Positions 1 through 10,361 of a DNA stretch of 64,000 bases are shown piece after piece. The notes under the pieces are model-generated. The model was not told the DNA's origin. It ran no database searches and was given only the letters and a program-made list of their open reading frames with translations. The stretch's first letter is position 1. Each line of letters starts with the position of its first letter. The stretch is from Erythroxylum novogranatense (lineage: Eukaryota > Streptophyta > Magnoliopsida > Malpighiales > Erythroxylaceae): contig CM057227.1 in the NCBI GenBank assembly GCA_029891385.1, positions 95,504,818-95,568,817 of the forward strand. Reading direction: 5' to 3'. The position numbers were made by a program, and so were the translations under genes.

Positions 1-3000
1 GATTGGTGTGAGAAAAGTGACGATATGTCAGAAGTTGTGCCAATGAAAGTTTATGGGCAATTAGAAATGGGAAAAGAAAAATGGATAATAATATGCATAT
101 TGTACTGTGGTTATAAACCCTTGATTGTGCTACGAATGTGAATACATTGGCATGGGCAGATTTAGGAAAAAAGTGATCTCAAAATGACTAATGAGACTAA
201 AGGTGTAGAAATCAAGTTGAAAGAAAGCGACATTTGCGATAGTTTGGAGAGGTCAAATGTGGACATGAGAAGAAAATTGGTTAATAATGATGAGAGTTAT
301 GAAAGCAAAGAATATGCCTATGTGAGATCAAAATAGGTATTTATATGTTTGATAACATGGGGATAATTGGAAATGAAAAAAAAAAGTTCAATAAGGCAAC
401 TGTACTGGTCTACCTTTAAATGAAACCGAGAAGTGAAGATATTGTCAGGAAGAAGTAGAGTGGTGAGATTAAAGTGTACAAACCCAGTTAAAAGAAATAA
501 TTAGAATAGACATGGATTTGAAATGTGATAAAAGGTTTGATTGAGTGTAATAAGATAACTTGGATACTGATGATGCTGTATTTATAATTCTGAATGGGTG
601 GAGAACATAAATATGGATGATGACATAATAGAAATATGATTTTTATAGGTGACGAAATGTGATACATGATGTGTTAGTCTGGAAATAATTAGGTATGCGC
701 TTAGGTTTGAATTGTAAATATGTATGCGATTATGGAAAAAGATGATAACTCAAAAGAGGAGAGTGAATGCACTCAAAATGCAAATTCAATGATTAGGATG
801 GGAAGAAGAAGAGGTAAATGCTTGGCAATTGAGATAGCATCGCTGTCTATAGGTATGTTAAGGTGATGAAGAAAGTCCAAGATACGTTATAGGCCTACAA
901 AAAAAAGAGGTTTTTGTCATAATCAAATAGAAATTTCCAGTCCTGGGTATATCTGGAGTCAATTGGAATGTAAGTAGCATTAGCAAATGGAAGTAAATGC
1001 AGACACAACCAAAAAAAAAAAAAACAAACAAATACATCTTTAAGTAAGATGTAAGGATTTTGGATGGTATCTGCTAAGGTGTTAGTGTAAATGAAATTGC
1101 TTAATGCCTCTTTGAGCCTTAGTATGGAGGATGCATTGACCGTAGAAGTCATGAGACGAATTGATCTTCTAAAGATCTTGTGAAAAGTGATAATTGATTT
1201 CCTTGAGCTATTGAGAATGACAGAGATAATAGGCGAGTAACAATATCGAGGTTTGTACCAAGAATCACTGAGATAGGGTCAGAAAACCGGGTAATTTGAT
1301 ATATGAACAGTGAAGACGGGCTTTTCATGCCCAGTAACTAGGATCATAAGCTCTTCTCTCGATGGAAAAATGGAATCGAGAAATTCTTTCATTGTCTAGT
1401 GGTCACAGGCCCTTCGCTTGAGTCAATCGGGTTTGTTTGGAAGGGAACCGACCGACGCAACAGAGGGAAGTTCAAAATAAGATGACAGGTCTCCAGGGAT
1501 TGTGATGTGCTAACTTCCTATCAATAATGAATATTGGAGTCATATACATAGCAAAGACTCAAGCATAAGAGTTAGAAAAGAGCTATTGGGAGTCTACATA
1601 TAGGTATTATCGATGTGAATTATTTCACTATACTAGTGGATTTTTGATACCCCGAGGAGTCATTCTGGTTAATGTGAGATATAAAAATTTGGTCCACATC
1701 ATAAGTTGTGAAAATATGTTTGGGAACCCCAAAATGTCTCTGATGATGAGGCTTCCAACACAGGAAATTATGTTTGACGATAGATTGCAATGTGTGGAGT
1801 AATAGGCATAAATGAGCAAATATGAGCATAAGTCAATGTATAATCATTGGAAAAGAAAAAGAACTACTGAAATCTGTAGAGAAAAGGGAAGTTCAATAAA
1901 AAAAATAATGAAAAAAATAGCTACTCAACGAATTACAAGAACTAAATATAAGCATATTGAGTTTGAGGTTTTATCTATTAGAGTTAACCATAACCTGATA
2001 GACTTATGTTATTAAAGGTTCATGTGAGCCAAGCAACATGGTATTCATGAGTGACTATGATCATATTGACAAAAGTAGATGAAAGTTTGAATACTTGGGG
2101 GGGATAGATGTAAGTCGCGTCAGTGATAAATGAAAACAAAATAAGTATAGTATTAGGTATGCTATTTGAAATTGGAGATTTTATAGTATCCACAATAGTG
2201 GTTCCCAATCGAGATCATGAGGGAATTGGTTGTAATGTAGAAGGTGATTTTGTGTACCTAAAGAAAAATATAGCTTCATAAGCTAAACTTAGATACATGA
2301 CTTAGAGATTTCTGCAATAGTAGTTGGTTTGAAGGTTTGGAATCATGATGTCTACAGAACCCTATCGAATATATATATATGAAAAGACAAATGAGTAGAA
2401 ACTAAGGTAAGACTAGAATGGGAAAAGATTGAGGGGATTGTACAGAGGGACTCGTTCTGAGAAAGTTGGTGTTATAATCACCTGTATTGACTAGCACATT
2501 TCATAGCAGAGGATCACATATTTGGATATGACACGAGGTTATTCAATCTAGTGAAATAAATAGGGTATTGTGACGAGTTTAAAGTAAAACAAAAAGGGAA
2601 TCTGATTAGTTATGGGAAAAGTAACATCAATTTTGCAAACAGGAATTTGGAAAGCCCAAATCAAGGATTTTAGGAATAACATATATGTACTACCTGCTAG
2701 TAAGTGTACCTCAAAAGAGCAATTGGCGACTAAGTATATCAAACTGAGTGATTATATGTACGAGTTCATTGTAGTCTTACCTATTGGAGACAGGTGTAAA
2801 GCTTATATGTCTGAAATGCTTTAGCATATAAGATTAATGTATAGTGCAAAGTGACTACAGGAAAAATCGTCAATATTTTGGTGAGATGACAAAGGAGTCG
2901 ATCACCTTGAGTAAAAGTCAGAACAAATTTGGGATATCATTAGTAAGTGAAATAATGGGTGAAATGAATTTAAATCTGAATAAAGTGGTTTTGAAAGACA

Positions 3001-3360
3001 AATGGTTTTTGGTAGATTACATTGAAGTTGGGACTCTATAGAGAAAAATATGAAGGTTTAGTGTACTAATACCAAAAAAAAAAAGAAATGAATGAAATGA
3101 AAATGACTTGTCCTTGAGTGTATCACCTGTGACAAGGGAAGCTAAGTGTGACAAAAAGTGGTCCATATGAAACTATGGAAAAAATGGGACAAAGACATTA
3201 TGAGTGATTTTATGGTTTATATTGTTATAAGTCGATATATATGGTATTGAAAAGAAAGATGATACAAGAAACGGAGGAGTGTACGAGATAACAGTACCCC
3301 TACTTTCTTCAGCATCAAAAATGAATTTCGAGGAAGAAATTTTTATTAGGAGGGGAGAAT
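1..3360 (+). mobile_element. Degenerate internal (pol-side) region of a Ty3-gypsy element
   Basis: No long open frame survives. The region is rich in A and G on the plus strand and littered with stops. The one secure anchor is its end: reading into the LTR, the codons spell EEIFIRRGEL followed by a stop lying in the first bases of the LTR. The minus-strand chromovirus copies in this window end in the same way (DEIFIRRGEL). I infer that this is the 3' part of the internal domain belonging to the LTR at 3361-7668. Integrase and chromodomain should lie here, but I could not recognise them. The element's 5' part lies left of the window. Confidence 0.5.
3345..3360 (+). promoter_or_regulatory. Polypurine tract
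   Basis: The purine run ATTAGGAGGGGAGAAT abuts the TGTAACA start of the LTR. It is nearly identical to the tracts beside the two minus-strand chromovirus LTRs at 16478 and 21504. In this family it primes plus-strand cDNA synthesis, and it also encodes the last residues of pol. Confidence 0.75.
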
Positions 3361-6300
3361 TGTAACATCCCATCACCGATGGGAAGGGTAAATTGGTTAA
3401 TTGGGACGGGTTAGGAGTGTATAAATTAGTCTCAGCATGTTCATGCATACGAAGGCCTCTATATATACATAAATTGAAATTTTTACACATGCACATGATT
3501 GTACATGCATTCATGACATTTCCCGGCATATGTGTTTACTGTGAAAAATGTGTTATTTGTGTTTGAAAATCAAATTGGAGTGGATTTTTGTATGTTTTTC
3601 ATTTTTGTGAAATTTTAGAAATTTTTCTGAAAATTTTTTAGAATCAATGTCCGAACCGAAAAATTTCCAAGTGGCTGATTGAGTGAATTTCCGGTACTAG
3701 AAATGACTGGCCATTGGCACTGCAAAATTAGAGATATGATGTTAGGATTTATTAAGTTAAGCCATTAGAGTTTGACGAGAAATTAGAGCAGAGTTTGGAA
3801 CCGGATTAAAAACCGGGACAAGTGGCAAGTGACACATGTCACTTGCCTACTTAGTCTAATATTTAAGGGTTTTATTATTACCTAACCTTTATAGTGCATT
3901 CTCGAAGCTTTCTTTTGAAAGTGAGTAAAGCTCCTTTAAATGCATGTTTTCTCCTCTCACCCGTAGCCTCCATTTCTCTTTCTTCTTCTTTGATTTTCTC
4001 CTCCATATTAAATTGCTCCTTATCTCCACTTATACAAGTCCTCATCTCCTACGTATGTCTTCCCCTTTTTATTTAAAAGAAATCACAAACCTAAGCCTTG
4101 TGATGGTGATGACCGTATGGTGTGTGAGGAAGGTAAAGAATTGGTGAAAATTTTGGAAGACTTGAAGTTTGGAAGCTTGTTTAGGTGAGGGATTTGTTTT
4201 ATGCTCTTTAATTGGTAATTGATGCATTATTTGTGTTGTCTTCAACATTAGTTTCATGGTATTTGGGATTTGATTGTATGGGTATAAGTGCATGTTTATG
4301 TGAGGATAAATGATGAATATGTTATGGATTGGTATTGGTTTGATTGGTTGTGATGTTAGAATGATTGTAGATGAGTGAGAATTCAAATAAGGAGAGTGTG
4401 TGTTTGTGCTGCTAAATTGTAATTTTATTCAAGGAATGTTTAGATGAACTTGGGGCTGAATTAGAGACTAAATTGGATGCTTGTTGATGTAGGATTGATG
4501 ATAGAAGGAAATAAGTGGAGTTGATGAGGAAATCTGGAAAATGTGATTTTGTGTAGGTTTTAGATTTTGGCTCATAACTTTTGATATGGTTGTCCAATTG
4601 AGCTGAGGTTTATTTTAAATTAAACTTAAGAAGTATGGCTAGATTTCATATCAAGGAAGTTTGATCCAATTCTGACTTTAAGGATTTTAATTTTGGCATG
4701 CAAAGTGAGTTGTTAGGTGCTGTATGAATAGTATCCGAACCTTGAGACCGGAAACTTTGATGATTTTTTTAGGATTGAATTGGATTGAATTTGCTACTTT
4801 GGTCTTCATGAAAGTTGAAGATTTTTGTGTTAGATTTCTAACGCCACTAAGTATGAATTTTTTTGATTTGTACGTTGAAAGTTATGATCTGTTAATGTTC
4901 AAGGGGTAATTCAGCCTTTGGTGTGCAATGCTCTAAGTGTATAGGTCTTGTGCTTTTTGTGTTCTGCCATTTATTTGGGACTGTTAAGGGTGAAATTGGT
5001 TCAAGTGTCCTTATGTAAAGTTTTATAGGATTTTTGTAGATTTCTAATGAGGTATTTTGTGTGAATTTTAGATGTAAGGATTGTTAGATATAAATTTGCA
5101 AAATTTTGTTATGGTTTGGGTTAAATGCTGAGTTCTTAAACCCTAACAGGGCAGCCACCTTAGTGATAGGATTTGACCTAGTTTAAATGAGAATTTGCTT
5201 TGAAGTCCTTCTTGAGAATTGTAGTATATTGTCTGAGCTTCTTATTTCTGTATGGTATGTAATTTTTCGACAATTGGTTGGAAAGTTATGAATGTTGGAA
5301 GATTCTGTTACTGTGAGAATGAGATTTATATAGGCAGAAGTTTTGCTTGAGAATTTGAGTTGTTTAGAGGTTGATTTTGCTTCCAAGATATTCATGAAAC
5401 TTGTAGAAAATGTTTTTATCTTTCTTTTGACATATATCTTGGAATTTTTGGCATAAGGAATGGAAAGATAGGAATTTGTTTTGTAGAGTGCATTTACTGT
5501 TCATATGGTAGTTTTACTGTTTCATTGGGCAGAACTTTTGTTTGTGTTTTTGACCCTCTTATAGATTGAATTGGATTAGGGGGTCTTCTTAAAGATTGTA
5601 GAAAATGTTTAGAGCTTTCTAATGGTGTATAATGTACCTTAATTGGAGTTATGAGTAAAAAGTTATGAGGATTGGAAGAACACAGTTACTGTTCATATGG
5701 TCATTTATGGGCAGTAACTTTGAAGGAGTTTTTAGCACCCTTAGAGGTGAGATTGGTTTGTGAGCCCTTCATGGAACTTGTAGGGTTTCTTGTTATCTTT
5801 CCAATGAGATCTTGTTTGTAATTTTTCGATAAGTGTGTAAAAAGTTATGCATGTTAGAAATTCAGATGGTGGAAGAGATGGAAATAGGGCAAACTCTCTT
5901 ATCTTTTGTTTTGTCCTAAAGCTTCTTTTGCTTATATCTTCGTCATCCGACCTCCGATTGATCTGATTCTCAAGGCGTCGGATTCATAAGTCAATGATCT
6001 ACCTCTCCATGTGGAATTGTGAACTTGTACGATTTTAATTGAGATTTAGGGATTGAATCCAAGTGAAAGAATTGAGTAAAGTTTGGCAATATCCGGACCT
6101 ATAGAGGTCCAAATTGAGTAATTCTGGTGTCTATAGGTTCCTAAGACATAGGGGAATCTTTTGTGATGTGAATTATGGGAAATTCCGGGAATGTCACGAA
6201 CATGCATTGTACACATCTAAATTCCTACATGTGCATTATTTAATATTTCTAATTGTGCATTTGGTGACATGTGAATATTGTGATTATTATAGAGGCACAG

Positions 6301-6707
6301 TTGGAACGTCATCCCACGGACGTTGTCGAGACTTCCCGGCGTTAACTCGGAAGCTATTTGGTGAGTAACCTAGATGGTTCCTCAATAATAATTTGTTTAT
6401 ATTTTGCACTTATAAAACTGTGGAGAATAATGGTGGGACTATTGCGTTTGTCTATGCCTATATTCCGGACTGAAGGTTTCCGATGTATGTGGGAGGCTAT
6501 GACATAGAAGTGTTATCTGTTGTGAATACGTGAATTACTTGCTTTTGATGTGATACATTGTGACACGTGAATTGATTGTGATACAATGACTGCCTAATTG
6601 TGACATGTGGATTAAGCGTGATATATTGACTGTTAAATTGGGACATATGCATTTCATACATGAGTGCATGCTCAGATAATGATAGTTGTGACCGGAGCAG
6701 CCACCGA

Positions 6708-6766
6708 GAGCTAAAAGCTCAACGTATTAGGGCCTCAAGCCCACAGTGATGCAGAGCTTCAGGCTC
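6708..6766 (+). repeat. Array of three 13-nt hairpins in the LTR
   Basis: GAGCTAAAAGCTC (6708), GGGCCTCAAGCCC (6730) and GAGCTTCAGGCTC (6754) are perfect or near-perfect foldbacks spaced 22-24 nt. They are followed by two copies of TGAGCCCTATATG. The order and the preceding phrase GACCGGAGCAGCCACCG match the sense strand of the arrays in the minus-strand chromovirus LTRs. Confidence 0.7.
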
Positions 6767-7233
6767 ACCGATCAATGAGCCCTATATGAGATAGTTATTA
6801 ATGAGCCCTATATGGGACAGTTATCAATGAGCTCGATACCTAAAAGATACGGGACAGTTCAGGCGCTCGGTCAAAATATCAAAATAAATTGAAAAAGTGT
6901 CACATGTACATGGCATATGCATTTGAGTGAATAATTGTGATTAGGTGAAAGGCAAAAAAAATGCCTTCTATTTATGTGATCGTAATCATGTGGCACTCCT
7001 GAACATGCAATTGTGAAATAATTGTGATTTGCTTGAGTGCAAGCATATAGTACTTCTGAATGTGAAATTGTGATACAACTGTGAGTGTTGCATGTATTAC
7101 TGATATGTTTAAATGGTCTATGCTCAAGTGAAAGTGCAATTATCTATGTTCAAGTAAAATTGTGACATATGATCCCACATGCAATAAGGCGAGTATATGA
7201 TATGTGACTTGATGTACTGCATGAATTGGGTGA

Positions 7234-7299
7234 ACCATCGATGATGGTTCCTCACTGAGTTCGCAAAACTCACCCAAAATTTGTAATTATTTTTCAGGA
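7234..7299 (+). promoter_or_regulatory. Conserved stem, TCACCC and acceptor-like CAGG block near LTR end
   Basis: CCATCGATGATGG (a foldback) is followed by GAGTTCGCAAAACTC (stem GAGTT/AACTC), CACCC, an AT/pyrimidine tract and TTTTTCAGG. The same ordered block is present in every gypsy-type LTR of the window (14202-14262, 19284-19340 and 26390-26455 reversed; variants at 31491-31532, 42283-42326 and 54814-54870). The tract plus CAGG resembles a plant 3' splice site; that role is inference. Confidence 0.5.
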
Positions 7300-7668
7300 C
7301 TCAGAAGAATACCCTGTTAGGCAACGGGCGTATGGCATCTGATGGTTAATGAAATAGAAGAGTGGTCGGGATCAGTTCGCGTCTGCATTAATGTATTTTT
7401 TTATTTTCTAAAATCTTGTATTAAGATTAGGTCAATTTGTAAAGTCAACAGACGGAAATAAATTGTATTTATGAAAAGGGCCCCGAGGCCATTGAGTTGT
7501 TTATGTAATTTGTTTTCCGCATAAATTACAATGTGTGTGTGTATTTGTTAAAGAAAAAAAATTGTACTGAGTTTTGACTGAGTGATGTAACATGCCACCC
7601 TCGCAGGGCACGGATTCGGATATCACCATCGATGTCGAGTTCGGGTCATACGGGAGTGGGGTGTTACA

Positions 7669-8621
7669 AGTTGTGTAGATCTTTGCACAGGCTGTGCATC
7701 GAGCATCTGTGCAAATTCAAAAACCTCTGATTCGTTCTCTGTAAATTTTGTAGTACCCCCTGTTGTTACAGCCTTCACTAAGCAGTGTTCCAACGAATCC
7801 TTTGGATGAGATTTTCTGAATTCAGCACCAACCAGCGTGTCAATAAGGTCCACCCTTAAGCAAGAATCCTTTTCATCCATAACCTTCATTGTCTTTCCCA
7901 AATTAAACTCAATTTCTTCCTCGCCCACTCTCAGAGTCATTTTTCCATTCTTAACATTGATGATTGCTCCAGCTGTCGCTAAAAATGGTCTCCCAAGTAT
8001 AATAGGTATGTTCGTGTCCTCCTCCATTTCTAGCACAACAAAGTCTACCGGGATAAAAAGACTTCCAACCTTGAGGGGCACATTTTCCAATAGCCCAATG
8101 GGAAATTTTATGGACCTGTCAGCTAGCTGCAATGATATGGTAGTTGGTTTAAGTTCTCCGATGTCCAATTTCTGACATATAGATAATGACAATAAGCTCG
8201 CACTTGCCCCCAAATCACATAATGCTCTCTCAATTGTTGTGGTTCCAATTTGGCAAGGTATCGAGAAACTTCCCGGATCTTGAAGCTTTGGAGGGAGTTT
8301 GTTTTGAAGAATGGCACTTGATTCTTCTGTAAGAGCCACAGTCGCATATTCCTCTAGCCTTCTTTTGTTGGATAAGATCTCCTTTAAGAACTTGGCATAA
8401 GTAGGCATTTGGGTAAGGGCTTCTGTAAAAGGGATGTTGACATAGAGCTTCTTCAAAATGTCAAAATTTTTTCCAAACTGCTTGTCTAGCTTAGCTCTAT
8501 GAAATCTCTGAGGGAATGGGATGGGTGGCTTATATGGTGGTGGTGGTATGTATTTTTCCGGCTCAGGTGATTGTTGCACAGGCCGTGCATCGGATTGCAT
8601 AGGTTGTGCATCACGGTGCAT
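7669..8621 (-). pseudogene. pol: Athila/Tat-like gag-pol: linker and aspartic protease, truncated
   Basis: The longest open frame of the element. It opens with a proline-rich linker (PPPPYKPPIPFPQRF at about residues 27-42), then KxLYVNIPFTEALTQMPTYAKFLKEIL and VALTEESSAIL, which mark Athila/Tat polyproteins. A retropepsin follows with active site CDLGAS (about residue 135) and the flap/second motif IILGRPFLATAG (about residues 207-218). The aspartate is intact, unlike the second chromovirus copy at 17.8 kb. The frame runs through 7669 into LTR sequence and stops at 7623, so the last 15 or so residues are not native. Reverse transcriptase and all else are missing. Two short palindromes (GCACAGGCTGTGC and a relative) lie in the coding sequence at 7686 and 8576. 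Confidence 0.83.
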
Positions 8622-9930
8622 TCTGCGGATTCCTTTTCAGCTTTGTTCTTCTGCACCATAGGTTCCAAAACCTTTCCACTCCTTAGTACCACTGCCTTGG
8701 TTTCCTTAGAAGCCTCTGATTGTGCTGGTAGCTTACCCTTGTCCAGCTTTAGTGATGCAGCTTGTTGCGCAATCTGAGTCTCAAGCATCTTATTATGGAC
8801 TGTCAGTTGGTTCATTCGGGTAGTAAGTTGCTAGATCAAATCTCCTTGCTTTTGCATAAAAGTTTCCATCATTGATTCAAGGTTGGAATTAGGTTCAGGT
8901 TCAAGCTTGGAAAACCTGGGGGTTCACAATTTTTTTGTTACTGGGTCTGTTGGTAATGTGGTTGATTTTGTGGGTAAAGGGTTTGGTTAGGGAAATTTTG
9001 GGGTGGCTTGGGTTGTTGCAAAAGCTCCACCTTGGTTCTTCTGCCCATAATTTGCCACAAAATTCATATGTTCAGCCCCAAATTCTTGCCCAATGTTCTA
9101 AAATTCTGTTCCCATACTCGATCCAAAATCCTGTTCCTGTAAGGCATTCACATTACTCACAGCAGTTGCATCAAACTTATCCACTTTCCTTGAAAGAGCT
9201 TCAAATTTCGAATTCAACAAGGTAAAGACGTCCAATTCGAAGACTCCTTGAGGTTTCTTCCCTTCTTGCTTAACCTCTTTCCGATCATTATTCCACTGGT
9301 AGTTGTTGTAGGCAATTTTCTCCAATAACATAAATGCCTCATCTTCATTCTTGTCCATTAGATCACCTCCAGCTGCAGCATCTATTGCACTTCGCATAAC
9401 CGGAGAAACTCCGTTGTAGAATATCTACATAATCATCCACTTTGGGACACCATGATGTGGAAATTTGCATTGAAGCTCCTTGTACCTCTCCCATGCTTCT
9501 TACAACGACTCATCTTCTTTGGGTTGAAATGAGGTCAACTCACTTCTGAGTTTTGCTGTCTTTCCGGGTGGAAAATACTGAGCCATAAAAGCTTTGGACA
9601 ACTCCTGCCAATTATTTATCGAACCGGGAGGTAATGAATGGAGCCAATCCTTAGCCCGATCTCTCACAGAAAAAGGAAACAATCGAAGCCTTATTGCATC
9701 CTCAGGTACCCCATTCTGTTTCAACATTTCACAAATCTCCAAAAATTGCTGCAGATGGACATGTGGTTTTACATTGGGTGCCCCGAATCGATTCATTGCA
9801 CCATTTGTACAAGGCTAGGTTTCAACTCAAAATTATTCGCTTGCACAGGAGGCCTTGTAATGCTTGGGCGAAATTCCCCAAAATTTGGGACCACATGATC
9901 CCGCATCGTTCTCTGATTTTGTTCGGCCAT
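8622..9930 (-). pseudogene. gag: Athila/Tat-like gag, broken
   Basis: The start chosen is the ATG at 9930 (MAEQNQRTMRDHVVPNFGEF). The structural gag core lies at 9500-9796 and carries the pattern WxxLPPGSINNWxELxxxFxxxYFPPGKTAKLRSEL typical of retrotransposon gag. The following domain at 9098-9397 carries the DAAAGGDLMDK and NNYQW signatures seen in Athila-type gag. The frame is interrupted by a stop/frameshift at about 9797, by stops near 9490 and 9420, and again around 8820. Downstream, 8486-8815 retains the VLRSGKVLEP motif that precedes protease in this clade, before a frameshift into the 8621 frame. Role by family: capsid/nucleocapsid of the virus-like particle. Not functional as it stands. 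Confidence 0.8.
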
Positions 9931-10334
9931 GTTCGACTCGACTGCCTATTCTGCTGGAAAAGTTGTAGTAAATCGGGTTCCATCGACTTTCCGCCTTGCA
10001 TGCGTTAGATGCTCTTGCCGTGCTTTTCTAGCTTTGCTTCCTTCCTAGTGCCTTATTTGTCTTCTCGATTTCGAGAATCGAATAATAATTCTTCAAAGAC
10101 TAACGACCCTTCGATAGACTAAAACAAAACACAAAGCAAAATCAAATGCAAGGTGCAGAAAATGCAAAACAAAAAGTAGACAATAAAAAGAGAAAATAAA
10201 ATAAAATAAAATAAAAATCAATTTTAACAAAATTTATTAACACAAAACACAAAAGAATTTTTTTTAAAAAAAAGGAAAAGAAAAAAATGTCCAATTTAAC
10301 CAAACAATAAGTTGCCTAATATTACTCAGGGATT

Positions 10335-10354
10335 ACTCCCCGGCAACGGCGCCA
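10335..10354 (-). promoter_or_regulatory. Primer binding site, tRNA-Asp type
   Basis: On the minus strand this reads TGGCGCCGTTGCCGGGGAGT, which is the primer site characteristic of Athila/Tat-group elements. It lies 7 nt inside the LTR boundary at 10362 and fixes the orientation of the element. Confidence 0.85.
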
Positions 10355-10361
10355 AGAAACT

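Larger units (their letters stand above)
3361..7668 (+). repeat. 3' LTR of a chromovirus-like Ty3-gypsy element (4.3 kb)
   Basis: It begins TGTAACATCCC directly after a polypurine tract and ends GGGGTGTTACA, then enters Athila-like coding sequence in mid-frame. Several blocks match the chromovirus LTRs at 13831-27687 read on the other strand: a three-hairpin array at 6708-6766, the motif ACTTCCCGGCGTTA followed by GGTGAGTAACCTAG near 6330-6372, and the stem plus TTTTTCAGG block at 7254-7299. The LTR therefore belongs to a related family. Interior 4560-5900 consists of diverged repeats around the phrases GTTATG and TTACTGTTCATATGG. At 4.3 kb it is long for an LTR. The partner 5' LTR and the left target-site duplication are outside the window; the right one would be AGTTG (7669-7673). 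Confidence 0.83.
7669..10361 (-). mobile_element. Athila/Tat-like Ty3-gypsy internal region, 5' part only
   Basis: Read on the minus strand it runs primer binding site, gag, zinc-finger-less linker and aspartic protease, then stops abruptly at 7669 where the 4.3-kb LTR begins. The reading frame crosses the junction, so the LTR-bearing element inserted into this one. The remainder of pol and the 3' LTR should lie left of the other element, outside the window. Confidence 0.85.

Noticed and set aside
895..1152. 85-residue minus-strand frame in the degenerate internal region
   Set aside because: It is a chance frame through a poly-A tract, opposite to the element's orientation.
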